The notes: generated by a model from the letters alone, not told the origin. Counted from the first letter of the stretch, positions 39,578 to 49,003 are shown. The stretch is 64,000 bases of DNA from Microbacterium galbinum (GCF_023091225.1 NZ_JAHWXM010000001.1:1922001-1986000), one strand, 5' to 3'. A program made the numbers and translations.

Positions 39578-40666
39578 ATGACTCCATCCTCCCCACCCGC
39601 CGCCGACCTCACGACGCGGATCCCCTACGCACTGACCCGTCTCGGCACGATCATGACGGCGAGCGACGACGACCCGCTCGAGGCCGAGGGGGTGCTCAAC
39701 CCCGGCACGGCCTGGGGCCCCGACGGCGAGCTCTACCTCTTCCCGCGCGTCGTGGCCGCGGGCAACGTCTCGCGCATCGCGCGCGCGAGGGTGATCGTCG
39801 AGGACGGCGTGCCGGTCGGCGTCGAGCGCCTCGGCGTCGTGCTCGCCCCCGATGAGCAGTGGGAGCACGGCCGCCAGAACGGCGGGGTCGAGGACCCCCG
39901 CATCACCTTCCTCGAGCCCCTCGGCCTGCACGTGATGACCTACATCGCCTACGGCCCGCTCGGCCCGCGGCCCGCTCTCGCGGTCTCACGCGACACCGTC
40001 TCGTGGGAACGGCTCGGACCGATCCAGTTCGCGTACCAGCCCGAGCTCGCGAGCGATCTCAACCTGTTCGCCAATAAGGACATCGTGTTCTTCCCCGAAC
40101 TCGTCCCCGGCCCCGACGGCCGCCCGAGCATCGCCCTGCTGCATCGCCCGATGTGGGACCTCGAATGGCTGCGCCCCGGTGAGGGTGCGCGCCCGCCGGC
40201 CGGGATCGACGACGATCGTCCGTCGATCTGGATCGGCTACGTCGACGTTGAGGCGGCACGAGCGGATGCCTCCGCCCTCACCCGCGTGCACGGCTCGGCC
40301 ATGATCGCCGCGCCCGAGATGGCGTACGAGAGTGCGAAGATCGGCGCCGGCCCCTCGCCGCTGCGCGTGCCGGAGGGGTGGCTGCTGCTGCACCACGGCG
40401 TCTCCGGCGCAACCCCGAAGGGCTTCGAGCTGGCGCACGGGTCGGTGTACTCCGCCGGTGCGATCCTGCTCGACGCCGACGACCCGCGGCGGATCCTCGC
40501 GCGCTCGCCCGAGCCGCTGCTCGCTCCCGAGACCGCCGAGGAGACGCAGGGCACGCTCGCGAACGTCGTCTTCCCGACCGCGGTCGAGAAGATCGGCGAG
40601 CGCACGTTCGTGTTCTACGGCATGGCCGACTCGTCGATCGGCGTGGCCGAGCTCACGCATCTCTGA
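39578..40666 (+). CDS. GH130-family beta-mannoside phosphorylase/hydrolase
   Basis: A 362-residue enzyme with a five-bladed beta-propeller fold expected. The motif G102-G-V-E105-D106-P-R108 holds the general acid Asp of GH130 mannoside phosphorylases. Other segments are H-H-G-V-S-G near 267-272 and Y-S-A-G-A-I-L-L-D near 290. GH130 members phosphorolyse or hydrolyse beta-1,4- or beta-1,2-mannosides, so a mannosyl substrate is likely for the whole importer. The subfamily and hence the linkage cannot be told by eye. A perfect hairpin follows the stop. Confidence 0.9.
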   Translation: MTPSSPPAADLTTRIPYALTRLGTIMTASDDDPLEAEGVLNPGTAWGPDGELYLFPRVVAAGNVSRIARARVIVEDGVPVGVERLGVVLAPDEQWEHGRQNGGVEDPRITFLEPLGLHVMTYIAYGPLGPRPALAVSRDTVSWERLGPIQFAYQPELASDLNLFANKDIVFFPELVPGPDGRPSIALLHRPMWDLEWLRPGEGARPPAGIDDDRPSIWIGYVDVEAARADASALTRVHGSAMIAAPEMAYESAKIGAGPSPLRVPEGWLLLHHGVSGATPKGFELAHGSVYSAGAILLDADDPRRILARSPEPLLAPETAEETQGTLANVVFPTAVEKIGERTFVFYGMADSSIGVAELTHL

Positions 40667-40678
40667 GCCCCGGACCTC

Positions 40679-40708
40679 GAAGGCCGCCTCCCTCGGGAGG
40701 CGGCCTTC
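40679..40708 (+). terminator. Terminator hairpin of the sugar permease/GH130 operon
   Basis: GAAGGCCGCCTCCC (40679-40692) and GGGAGGCGGCCTTC (40695-40708) form a perfect stem of 14 pairs with a minimal loop, 12 bases after the GH130 stop. The following bases are CGTCGTG, so a T-run is missing. Confidence 0.75.
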
Positions 40709-40737
40709 GTCGTGTCCCCCCGCCCGGGCTCCTCGTC

Positions 40738-40842
40738 CGGGACCCTTCGACAGGCTCAGAGACCCAGAGTACCCTCACGCCTACCCGGGACCCTTCGACA
40801 GGCTCCCTCACTGGGTTGCTGAGCCTGTCGAAGCACCCGCCA
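40738..40842. repeat. CGACAGGCTCAG repeat pair between convergent operons
   Basis: Two direct GACCCTTCGACAGGCTC copies (near 40741 and 40789) and one inverted GAGCCTGTCGAAG (near 40821) lie between the GH130 and PL8 operons. The last two could fold into a hairpin. Confidence 0.8.
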
Positions 40843-40861
40843 CGCGCACGCTAGGGCACGA

Positions 40862-40896
40862 CGAAGGGGGCCGCCCCGAGTGGGACGACCCCTTCG
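40862..40896 (-). terminator. Hairpin after the PL8 gene
   Basis: CGAAGGGG (40862-40869) pairs with CCCCTTCG (40889-40896), with further G/C pairing inside. It lies just beyond the stop of the PL8 gene (minus strand). Confidence 0.6.
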
Positions 40897-40905
40897 CACT
40901 CGCAC

Positions 40906-43900
40906 TCAATCGGTCGTGGCGCCTCTCCGCAACCGCACAGCGACGGCGCCCGATCCGAGCAACAGCAACGCGATGGCGAGCGTCCAGGGCAACCACGTCA
41001 GGTCGCCGCCCGTCGCCGGCAGGCCACCGGGGCCGTCGGCTCCTCCGCCGGGAGTTCCCCCTCCGGGAGTGCCGCCGCCGGGGGTGCCGGGGGTGCCCGG
41101 TCCACCGGGGACGCCCGGCTCGTCGGCGGCGAGGATCAGCACCGGAGTCGAGGCGATGTCGGCATCCGCCTGCATCACGACGATCGTGTGCTCGCCGGGA
41201 TCGGTGTCCTCGGGCACGACGCCGCGGAACGCGATCGCCCCGTCGTCGTCCGCGATGACGACACCGAGGTCGGCGGGGGTCGATCGCAGCTGGATGACGT
41301 ACTCGACGCCCGGCTCGAAGCCGCTGCCCGTCACGTCGATGCGGCCGCCGACCTTCGGTGATCCCTCGACCGTCACCACGGGCGCCACGACATCGGGATC
41401 GACCGTGACGGTCACCGGCGCCGAGGGCTCCGACCACCCACCGTTGTTCTGCGCGCGCACGGTGACGCTGTAGTCGCCGGGGACGAGGTCGCCGATGGAT
41501 GCCGTCAGCGCACCGTCCTCCACCTGCACCACGTGATCGCCCACCGTGACCTCGTAGGCGGTGACGGGCGATCCGCCGAGACGCTCGGGAGCCGACCACT
41601 GCACGGTCACGACATCCCGTGAGGCCGTCGCCACGACATCGCGCGGAGCGCTCGATACGGCGTCGAGCCGCACGAGGCCGGCGAGCGCCGCCTCGAGAGC
41701 AGCGGCCGCGGCATCCGCATCCTCCTGGGGAGCGCCGGGCATGCCGCGCACCTGCTTCGCCGCCTCGAGCGCCGGGAGCAGCGGCGCCCAGCTCTCGGGG
41801 GTGTAGGCGGTGCTGTCGAGGGCGTTCGCCGCATCGATCTGCGCCTGCAGCCACGAGGTGTCGGCGTCGACCGTCACCCCGCACCACGCGATCTCCGTGC
41901 CGCCCTGATGACGGATGCCGACCGTCGTGCGTCCGGGTTCGCGGGCCTGGAGGTCGACCTCGACCCGCCCGTCGGGCGACACCCGCGCGTCTCCCGCGAC
42001 GGTGACGACGGACTCGTCCATCGAGATCGCGGTGAAGACGTCGTCGGGGGTCACGGGTGACACGGTGGCGGCGACGACCGCCGTCGAGTCGCGTGGCGCC
42101 GTCACCGGCCCCGTGCACTCGAAGGTGTATCCGCCGTAGAGCTCGAACTCCCAGATGTTGAGTCCGTACTGCGTCGAGGGGAGACCCGCGAGCCGCACGT
42201 ACCGCACCTCGGCGGGCGCGAAGTCGTGCGTGTGGGTGAGCGTGGGCTGCGCCGTCTGGACGCGGGCCAACGGCATCCACGTCGCACCGTCGATCGAACC
42301 CTCGATCCGGTAGTCGTTCGACGTACCGGCCTCCCACGCCACCACGCCGCGCGAGACCGAGCGCACACTCCCGAGATCGACCTGGAGCCAGTGCTCGGCG
42401 ACCGCGCGCGCCGACGACCACTTGGTCGACTTCGAGCCGTCGGTGGCCTTGGGCCCGGTGATGGTGGCGTTGTTCTGGTGCACGCTGTCGACGGTGGTCG
42501 GTCGGCCCAGGGCGAGGTTCGCGTTGGCGGCGGGCACGGCCGGGGCCTCGACGACCAGGCGGTCGGAGAACACCTCGAACTCCCAGAGCGAGGGTCCATA
42601 GTTGAGCGCTCGGGTGAGCGTCTGCATACGCACGTAGCGCGCGGTCTGCCCGTCGAGCGTGATGACGTCGATCCCCCCGTCGCTGCCGCCCGACGGAGTC
42701 GTGTACGCGTCACGCCACGACCTTCCGTCGTCGGAGAGCTGGATCTTGTAGGTCTTGGCGAACGCCGCCTCCCACGACAAACGCACCGTGGAGACCGGCT
42801 TCGAGGATCCGAGGTCGATCTGCGCCCAGGCGCTGTCGGCGTTGTTGCCCCGCCAGCGCGTGTCGGGGTCGCCGTCCGCGAGGGAGAACACGAGGTTGTA
42901 TCCGGCGTAGCCGGACGCCCGGGTGGCACTGTCGATAGCGAGATTCACGCTCGACGCCACGGTGAGCTCCCGGATGCCGTAGCCCGCACCCTCTCCGCCG
43001 AGGAGGAGCACACGGACGTGCTCGGCAGCGGTGGGGGTGATCGGCACCTCGTCGAGGCCGCCGTCGCCGCCGGAGATGTTCGCGCGGTCGGTCCAGTCGA
43101 CGCCGTTCGGCGAGGTCTGCACCACGTAGTCGGTGGCGTGAGCATCCGCCCAGTCGATCGTGACCTTCGTCACCCACGATCCACGGGGCAGCGCGGCCGC
43201 GGCCCACTGCGTCCCCCCGGCGGCCGAGCGCCACACCGACGCGGCGTCCCGATCGCCCAGGGCGTCGACGGACGAGCCGTCGGCGGTGCTGCTGGCGGCG
43301 AACGGCGAAGACGTCGGGAGGGTCCCGTCGACGAGCGGCGCGGTCACCGTCTTACCGAGGTTCTCGCCCGAACCGAGTCGGAACACCGCGTGCTTCTCGG
43401 CCCCGCCCCCGGCCAGGGTGACACCCACCGACAGGCCGGCACGGTCGGGGTTCGAGAGGCTCACGACCGGGGTCTCACCCCGCTCGTCGAGCAGCACGAT
43501 CGACGGCTGGTCGACCGTCAGGGTGCGGCCGTCGCCGAGGTCGAGGGATCCCGGTGCGAAGAAGGTGGCCATCGTGATTCCCGCGTCGCTGCTGCGCACG
43601 GCCTGCACCGCGGTGTCGTTGCGCAGGGTGCGGATCGTGGGCTTCGCCGCGTACGCCTCGACCTCCGCGGGGGTGGCGGCGGGCAGGACCGTGTAGTCGT
43701 AGGTGCCGGCCGCGGGCTTCGCGCCGTGGTCGACGTACAGCGAGAACGCATCTCGACTGATCGCCTCCTCGCCCTCCCAGCTGCCGGACTGCGTCTTGTT
43801 CGAGACCTTCACGTCCTGGCCCGCGGCGAACACGTACCCGACCTCGTCGTTGTACGCCCACGTGGCCGATCCGACGCCCTGCTGGTCGGTGCCGGCGGCC

Positions 43901-45477
43901 ACGGGCCGTCCGCCCACGCTCGCGTTCGGCTTCGCGGCTGCCTGGTTGATGGTCGTGTGCACGGCCGCGTCGCTGGTCGACGCGATGCCGGCGCCGAGCG
44001 CCACCATGCCCTCGTCGAACGAGAAGTAGCTCTTCTGCGCCGTGGTCCCCGCGGTGTCGAGGGTGAGCACGCTCGCTCCGAACTCGCCGTTCGAGGTGCC
44101 GCCGGTGAAGCTTCCGCCGTCGCCGTTGCGGCCGCGGTTCTCGAAGCCGCGCTCGGTGCGCTTGACGTTCGGAGCGGTCACCCCGGGGTAGTGCCACCAG
44201 TCGAAGGCGGGTCCGAGATCGAGGTACTCGCGGTTGTTCACCTGGATCGCCGTCGAACCCATCGCGTTCCAGTACACGGGGTTGCCGATTTCGTCGCGGT
44301 ACGAGGTGCGCAGCTCGGCGCCGAAGGTGCGCGACGAGTTGAGGCGCGTGAAGATGCCGTATCCGTCGCGCAGGTGCGAGGAGAACTCGGAGCGCCAGAA
44401 GTACTTGTTGCCGGTGACGCCGTTCGTCTCGGTCTTGCCGAGCACGCCATCGAGCACGGCCTGGTACCAGGTGGCGTACAGGGCGTCGGTGCGCGCCATC
44501 CGCTGCAGCGGTTCGATGAACTCGGAGGCGTGGCTGGTGATGTCGTTCACCGTCTTCGGCGGACGGTAGTTGAGGTAGAGCATGCCGATCTCGCCGCGGA
44601 TCAGCCAGCGCGTACCGCTGATGAAGTAGAACGCGATCGAGTCGAGCTGGTCGCGCGTGAAGGCGAGACCGGTGCCGCGGGCGACATCCGACCACAGTGC
44701 GGCGTAGGTGAAGAGCACCATGCCGTAGCCCTCGCTGTAGAGCTGCGCGCCGTGCGCCCAGAAGCTGCCGTCGGGTTGCACGGCCTCCTGCACGGTGCCG
44801 GAGTGATCGACCGCGATCGTGGCGACGATGGTCGCGAACCCCTCCTTGACCTTCGCGATGTCGCGGGTCGACAGCGCCTCGAAGATGTAGTTCGAGGTGC
44901 GCCATGCGCCGTTCGCGCCGACCGGGTCGAGCTTGCCGGTGTTGTGCTTCAGCGCGACGTCGAACGCTTCGGGGCTCAGCGCCGAGCCGAGGAACATCGA
45001 GATGCGCCCCATCGCGATCGACTCGCCGATCTCGGTCTCCCACCAGTTGGTGTTGCCCGGGTTCACGCGATCCCAGTGCAGCAGCGCCCGACCGACCGCG
45101 TCGACGAGGCGGGGGTCGCCGAAGCCCTCGGCGTTCGGGTCCTTGTACGCCTGCGTCATCGCGAGCATCCGGTAGAGCGCGGTGTACGCCGACCACACGC
45201 TGCCGTTCGCCGAGCTGGTGCGATCGGCGTAGTTCACGTCGGACCACGAGCCGTCGGCGTTCTGCGACGCGACGTAGTCGAGCGCCTCCGACGTGCGGGC
45301 GAGGTAGATGCCGTTGGCGATGATGATCTCGTCGCCCTGCCCGAGGTAGTACTCCTCGAGGCGATCGATGACGGTCGCGACGTCGTCCTCCGGGGCGGCG
45401 GATGCCGGAGCCGCGAGCGCGGACGATCCGAGGACGAGAGCGAGGGTGAAGGCGATGAACGCGACGATGCGCTTCAT
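40906..45477 (-). CDS. Wall-anchored polysaccharide lyase family 8 multi-domain protein
   Basis: A 1523-residue surface protein: signal peptide cut after A-S-A at about 27; an alpha/alpha-toroid PL8 domain with N144-W-W, catalytic N189 (V-G-A-N), H242 and Y251 (W-A-H...G-Y-G), spacing like that of xanthan lyase (N-H 53, H-Y 9); its beta-sheet domain to about 740; three F5/8-type carbohydrate-binding domains; an Ig-like region; a helical FIVAR-like module; an Fn3 domain; and the sortase signal L1486-P-A-T-G with a hydrophobic segment and R-L-R-R tail. It should cleave uronic-acid-containing polymers (hyaluronate, chondroitin or xanthan type) by beta-elimination. It is 155 bases from the binding protein gene and probably shares its promoter. 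Confidence 0.9.
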   Translation of the reverse strand: MKRIVAFIAFTLALVLGSSALAAPASAAPEDDVATVIDRLEEYYLGQGDEIIIANGIYLARTSEALDYVASQNADGSWSDVNYADRTSSANGSVWSAYTALYRMLAMTQAYKDPNAEGFGDPRLVDAVGRALLHWDRVNPGNTNWWETEIGESIAMGRISMFLGSALSPEAFDVALKHNTGKLDPVGANGAWRTSNYIFEALSTRDIAKVKEGFATIVATIAVDHSGTVQEAVQPDGSFWAHGAQLYSEGYGMVLFTYAALWSDVARGTGLAFTRDQLDSIAFYFISGTRWLIRGEIGMLYLNYRPPKTVNDITSHASEFIEPLQRMARTDALYATWYQAVLDGVLGKTETNGVTGNKYFWRSEFSSHLRDGYGIFTRLNSSRTFGAELRTSYRDEIGNPVYWNAMGSTAIQVNNREYLDLGPAFDWWHYPGVTAPNVKRTERGFENRGRNGDGGSFTGGTSNGEFGASVLTLDTAGTTAQKSYFSFDEGMVALGAGIASTSDAAVHTTINQAAAKPNASVGGRPVAAGTDQQGVGSATWAYNDEVGYVFAAGQDVKVSNKTQSGSWEGEEAISRDAFSLYVDHGAKPAAGTYDYTVLPAATPAEVEAYAAKPTIRTLRNDTAVQAVRSSDAGITMATFFAPGSLDLGDGRTLTVDQPSIVLLDERGETPVVSLSNPDRAGLSVGVTLAGGGAEKHAVFRLGSGENLGKTVTAPLVDGTLPTSSPFAASSTADGSSVDALGDRDAASVWRSAAGGTQWAAAALPRGSWVTKVTIDWADAHATDYVVQTSPNGVDWTDRANISGGDGGLDEVPITPTAAEHVRVLLLGGEGAGYGIRELTVASSVNLAIDSATRASGYAGYNLVFSLADGDPDTRWRGNNADSAWAQIDLGSSKPVSTVRLSWEAAFAKTYKIQLSDDGRSWRDAYTTPSGGSDGGIDVITLDGQTARYVRMQTLTRALNYGPSLWEFEVFSDRLVVEAPAVPAANANLALGRPTTVDSVHQNNATITGPKATDGSKSTKWSSARAVAEHWLQVDLGSVRSVSRGVVAWEAGTSNDYRIEGSIDGATWMPLARVQTAQPTLTHTHDFAPAEVRYVRLAGLPSTQYGLNIWEFELYGGYTFECTGPVTAPRDSTAVVAATVSPVTPDDVFTAISMDESVVTVAGDARVSPDGRVEVDLQAREPGRTTVGIRHQGGTEIAWCGVTVDADTSWLQAQIDAANALDSTAYTPESWAPLLPALEAAKQVRGMPGAPQEDADAAAAALEAALAGLVRLDAVSSAPRDVVATASRDVVTVQWSAPERLGGSPVTAYEVTVGDHVVQVEDGALTASIGDLVPGDYSVTVRAQNNGGWSEPSAPVTVTVDPDVVAPVVTVEGSPKVGGRIDVTGSGFEPGVEYVIQLRSTPADLGVVIADDDGAIAFRGVVPEDTDPGEHTIVVMQADADIASTPVLILAADEPGVPGGPGTPGTPGGGTPGGGTPGGGADGPGGLPATGGDLTWLPWTLAIALLLLGSGAVAVRLRRGATTD

Positions 45478-45632
45478 GGCGGGGCTCCTTTGCCGGGTTT
45501 CTGCGTTGCCGGGCACCGTTGCGGGTGCGGCGGCGGGGCTCCGGCACGACGGCGGAGCGAAGAGTCCCGGGGTGCGCGCCATGACACGCGCACCCCGGGG
45601 TGGTGACCGGCTGGGGAGCCGGTCGAGATCGA

Positions 45633-46937
45633 TCAGCCCTGGGCGATCAGGGCATCGATCTTGTCCGCGGCGGTTGAGAAGGTCTCTTCGAGGTCGCCCT
45701 CTCCCGCCTGCACGGCCTGACCCCAGGCGTCGCGGAACGTCTGCCACATCTCGGTGGCGTCCGCGACGTTCGGCACGTCGACCGTGAGGGGCACCGAGGC
45801 GGCGAAGGTCGCCAGCACGGGGTTCGTCGCGAGGTAGTCGGCGGCGATCGCATCGACATCGGTGCGGGTCGGGAACTGCCCCGTGGTCTCGAGGAGGGCC
45901 AGGTCGTTCTCGGCATCCATCGAGAACTTCACGAAGTCCCACGCGGTCTGCTTGTTCTCGCAGGACGTGTAGAGGCCGACGTTCTTCGAGTCGCCGAAGG
46001 TGTAGGTGTCTGCGGCGGCCGTGCCCGCGGCGGTCGGCAGCGGCACGACGCCGTACTCGACCTTGCCGTCGAACGCTCCGGCGCCCCAGGGGCCGGCGAT
46101 GCCCATGGCCGACACTCCGTCGGCGAAGGGACCGGCCCAGGCGTCACCGCTGTAGGCCTCGGCCGAGGAGTACCCCTCGGCGTACATGGTCTTCCAGAAC
46201 TCGAGCGTCTCGAGGCCCTCCTCGCTCGTGAACGCGGCGGCGCCGTCGCTCACGAGCTGGGTGCCTCCCGAGTTCGCGAGGAAGAACGGGTAGAAGTCGA
46301 AGAGCGAGTTCGTGTAGTCGCCGGATGCCGGCGGGTACAGCGAGTAGTCGGCGGCGCCGCTCTCCTTCACGGCCGCGGAGGCGGCGAGCACGTCGTCGTA
46401 GGTCGCGAGCTCGGGGTTCTCGGGGTCGAGTCCGGCCGCGGCGAAGACGTCCTTGTTGTAGTAGAGCATGAAGGGGTTGGCCTTCCACGGCACCTGGTAC
46501 AGGTCGCCGTCGGGTGAGCGGAAGCCGTCGGCCGCGTCGCCGGATCGCTCGGTGATGAAGGACTCGCCGTCGTCGAACGTCTTCGAGATGTTGACCAGAC
46601 CGCCCTGCTTCTGGAAGGCGGGAACCGCGGCCGGCGCCGTGTTGTAGACGAGGCACGGGGTGTTGCCGGCGGTGATGGCGGCACCGATCGCGTCTTCCGA
46701 CGACTTGCCCGACGGAATGGCCGCTGCGGTGACCTGCTCGTCGGGGTGGTCGGCGTTCCACGCCTCGACCACGGCTTCGGCCCACTCGATCTCCTGCTCG
46801 TTCGTCGAGTACCAGATCGAGATCGGGCCGGAGGTCAGCTCCCCGCCGTCGGGGGCTGCGTCGCCGCCGGACGAGCCGCATGCCGCGAGGGGCAGCGCGA
46901 GGGCGGCGAGGGCGAGAACACCTGCATAACGCTTCAT
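45633..46937 (-). CDS. Carbohydrate ABC substrate-binding lipoprotein
   Basis: A 434-residue lipoprotein (lipobox L-A-A-C20) of the SBP family 1 fold. It has I-W-Y-S-T-N-E-Q-E near 41-49, G-P-W-G-A-G-A-F near 280 and a W-D-F-V-K-F segment near 335. It is most likely the binding partner of the MalF/MalG-like permeases 7 kb away, because the same AAACCGGTTT operator and promoter spacing precede both. The sugar is unknown. It is followed by the PL8 lyase gene, which suggests that lyase products are among its cargo. Confidence 0.92.
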   Translation of the reverse strand: MKRYAGVLALAALALPLAACGSSGGDAAPDGGELTSGPISIWYSTNEQEIEWAEAVVEAWNADHPDEQVTAAAIPSGKSSEDAIGAAITAGNTPCLVYNTAPAAVPAFQKQGGLVNISKTFDDGESFITERSGDAADGFRSPDGDLYQVPWKANPFMLYYNKDVFAAAGLDPENPELATYDDVLAASAAVKESGAADYSLYPPASGDYTNSLFDFYPFFLANSGGTQLVSDGAAAFTSEEGLETLEFWKTMYAEGYSSAEAYSGDAWAGPFADGVSAMGIAGPWGAGAFDGKVEYGVVPLPTAAGTAAADTYTFGDSKNVGLYTSCENKQTAWDFVKFSMDAENDLALLETTGQFPTRTDVDAIAADYLATNPVLATFAASVPLTVDVPNVADATEMWQTFRDAWGQAVQAGEGDLEETFSTAADKIDALIAQG

Positions 46938-47016
46938 TGCGAGAAACTCCTTCGTTCGGTCGCCTCGGGTCGGCTACCTGCTGTGGTGGGGCGATCGCGG
47001 AGGATCGCTCGACCCA

Positions 47017-47045
47017 AGTAAACCGGTTTTGTAAGCGTGCGTCAA
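47017..47045 (-). promoter_or_regulatory. Promoter and LacI operator of the binding protein gene
   Basis: On the minus strand, -35 TTGACG (47040-47045) and -10 TTTACT (47017-47022) are 17 bases apart and enclose the palindrome AAACCGGTTT (47020-47029). The arrangement is identical to that at 37607-37636, so one LacI-type repressor probably controls both promoters. Confidence 0.8.
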
Positions 47046-47163
47046 GAGTGTGCTCTTCGCACACAGAAGGAGCGAATAATCGCGCGAAAAAGACATTGCC
47101 GATGTCGCCCAGGCACTAAACAGAACTAAACCGAAGGGTAGGCTCCCGCCCCCGGACCCGTCC

Positions 47164-47301
47164 TCAGCGCCCGAGCGGGATCACCTCGGTGTGTTCCACG
47201 CCGTTCGAGTACGAGACCAGCTCGACCTGGGTGGCCGTCTCGCGCACGGGGCGTGCGAACTCCGCGACTCGCGCAGACTCGAGCGCCTTCCACTCCGGGC
47301 C
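47164..47301 (-). pseudogene. Possible gene remnant truncated by a palindromic repeat
   Basis: On the minus strand a frame ending at TGA 47164-47166 reads about 45 codons with normal coding character (E-W-K-A-L-E-S-A-R-V-A-E-F then Q-V-E-L-V-S-Y-S-N-G-V-E). It then runs directly into the palindromic element at 47302, with no start codon of its own. It looks like the C-terminal end of a lost gene, perhaps a beta-sandwich enzyme domain. The family is not recognised. The rest of the 465-base gap (46938-47402) holds only the operator and the repeat. Confidence 0.4.
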
Positions 47302-47380
47302 CGTTCGGGAGGAGATCTCCGTGATGGGAGGACGAATTCTCGGAATCCATCCTCCCTTCCGTGTGATCTCCTCCCAAACG
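47302..47380. repeat. 79-base near-perfect palindrome, copy 2
   Basis: Left arm 47302-47339 starts CGTTCGGGAGGAGATCTCCG and the right arm 47341-47380 ends GATCTCCTCCCAAACG; they pair with few mismatches around a central T. It is the same family as 35592-35668. Here it abuts the gene remnant and ends 22 bases before the MFS stop. Confidence 0.85.
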
Positions 47381-47402
47381 CAATGCGACTAAACCGAGAG
47401 GC

Positions 47403-48998
47403 TCAGCTCTCTCCATCGCGCCGGGATGACTGCGCCGCCGCACCCCCGAGCGACACCGTCGCGAGGAGGCCGAGGGCGAGGAAGCCCGCGGCGGTCCACG
47501 CCGCGTAGCGCGTGCCGTCCGAGAATGCCTCGCGCGCGGCATCCGCGGCGTCCGCCGTTTCGGGGTTCGCCGCCAGTCCGCTGATCGCCGCGCCCGCGCT
47601 GTCGACCACCGACGAGACCACCTGATCGCGCTGAGCCGTCGGCACGCCCTGGTCGTCGAGCGAAGCGGCGAGGATGCCGGCCGTGCTGGTGAAGAGCACG
47701 GTTCCGAGGATCGCCACTCCGAGCGCCGCCCCGAGCTGTCTCGAGGTCGACTGCGTGCCGGAGGCGGCGCCGCTGTCAGCCACCGGCACATCGGCCAGAA
47801 CGACGCCGGTGAGCTGGGCGGTCGCGAGCCCGACACCGACCCCGTAGACGAACAGGAGAGGGATGAGCGGAACCCACGAGGCATCCGGACCGATCGCGAG
47901 GCCGACGCCGGCGACACCGACGATCTCGGCGAGGAGTCCGATGCGAACGATCCATACCGGCGCGATCCGACCGCTCGTCGCCCCCGCGATGCCGCTCGCA
48001 AGGAACGAACCGCCGGCGAGCGAGAGCAGCAGAAGACCCGTCTGCAGCGCGTCGAAGCCGAGCACGAACTGCAGCCACAGCGGCAGGGCGAGGATGATCC
48101 CGAACTCGCCGAGCGAGACGACCGCGGCGGCGATGTTGCCGTTGCGGAACGACGTGATCGAGAAGAGCCGCAGGGCGAGGAGGGTCGAGCGACCGGCGCG
48201 CTCACGATGAACGCCCCAGGCGATGAAGGCGACGAGCCCGACCAGCGCCAGCGCGAACGCGAACGGGATGGGCGAGATGTCGAAGGGCCAGGTCCAGTCG
48301 CCGATCTCGGGCCGCTGCTCGACGCCCCACCAACCGTAGGTGCGCCCCTCGATCAGACCGAAGACGAGGCTGCCCATCGTGACGACCGAGAGCAGGGCCC
48401 CCACCCCGTCGATGCGCTCGGCACGATCGCTGCGCGTCTCGGCGACGGTGAGCGCGACGCCGATGATGATCAGCACGCCGAGCGGGATGTTGATGCCGAA
48501 GGCCCACCGCCACGAGAACGCGGTCGTCAGCCATCCGCCGAGCAGCGGCCCGACGGCGGCCATGCCTCCGATGGTCGACCCCCACACCGCGAAGGCGATC
48601 CCGCGTTCACGGCCGCGGAAGGTGGCGTTGATGATCGACAGCGTGGTCGGCAGGATCATCGCCCCACCGACCCCCTGGGCGAGTCGGGCGAGGATCAGCG
48701 CACCGCCGTCCGAGGCGAGCGACGCCAGCACCGACGACCCCGCGAAGACCACGACGCCGATGAGCAGCATCCGCCGTCGCCCGAACCGGTCGGCGAGACT
48801 GCCGAACACCAGCAGCAGGGCGGCGAAGACGAGGGTGTAGGACTCCTGCACCCACTGCACCTCGGTGGAGGTGATGCCGAGGTCGTCGACGATCGCCGGG
48901 ATCGCGACGTTCACGATCGTCGAGTCGACGATGATCAGCGACACCGCGATGCTGATGAAGACCAGGCCGACCCACCGCAGCCTCTCGTGCTTTTCCAT
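47403..48998 (-). CDS. MFS multidrug exporter, EmrB/QacA (DHA2) type
   Basis: A 531-residue membrane protein with 14 probable helices. L-I-I-V-D-S-T-I-V-N-V-A-I-P near 18-31 is the DHA2 motif D1, and A-D-R-F-G-R-R-R near 71-78 is motif A. A long extracytoplasmic loop near 450-490 is rich in Ala/Asp. ATG 48998 is chosen, with -10 TAAGCT 7 nt away; ATG 49019 is an alternative. A 13-base palindrome lies between start and -10, so a local repressor probably controls the pump. The substrate is unknown. Confidence 0.9.
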   Translation of the reverse strand: MEKHERLRWVGLVFISIAVSLIIVDSTIVNVAIPAIVDDLGITSTEVQWVQESYTLVFAALLLVFGSLADRFGRRRMLLIGVVVFAGSSVLASLASDGGALILARLAQGVGGAMILPTTLSIINATFRGRERGIAFAVWGSTIGGMAAVGPLLGGWLTTAFSWRWAFGINIPLGVLIIIGVALTVAETRSDRAERIDGVGALLSVVTMGSLVFGLIEGRTYGWWGVEQRPEIGDWTWPFDISPIPFAFALALVGLVAFIAWGVHRERAGRSTLLALRLFSITSFRNGNIAAAVVSLGEFGIILALPLWLQFVLGFDALQTGLLLLSLAGGSFLASGIAGATSGRIAPVWIVRIGLLAEIVGVAGVGLAIGPDASWVPLIPLLFVYGVGVGLATAQLTGVVLADVPVADSGAASGTQSTSRQLGAALGVAILGTVLFTSTAGILAASLDDQGVPTAQRDQVVSSVVDSAGAAISGLAANPETADAADAAREAFSDGTRYAAWTAAGFLALGLLATVSLGGAAAQSSRRDGES

Positions 48999-49003
48999 GA
49001 TCT

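Noticed and set aside
42226..45606. Plus-strand open frame opposite the PL8 gene
   Set aside because: It has the same antisense composition and no recognisable domain; the minus-strand lyase has signal, catalytic residues and sortase motif.
47126..48205. Minus-strand frame over the 47.3 kb palindrome and the MFS end
   Set aside because: It runs through another frame of the MFS gene and the repeat; the translation is low-complexity.
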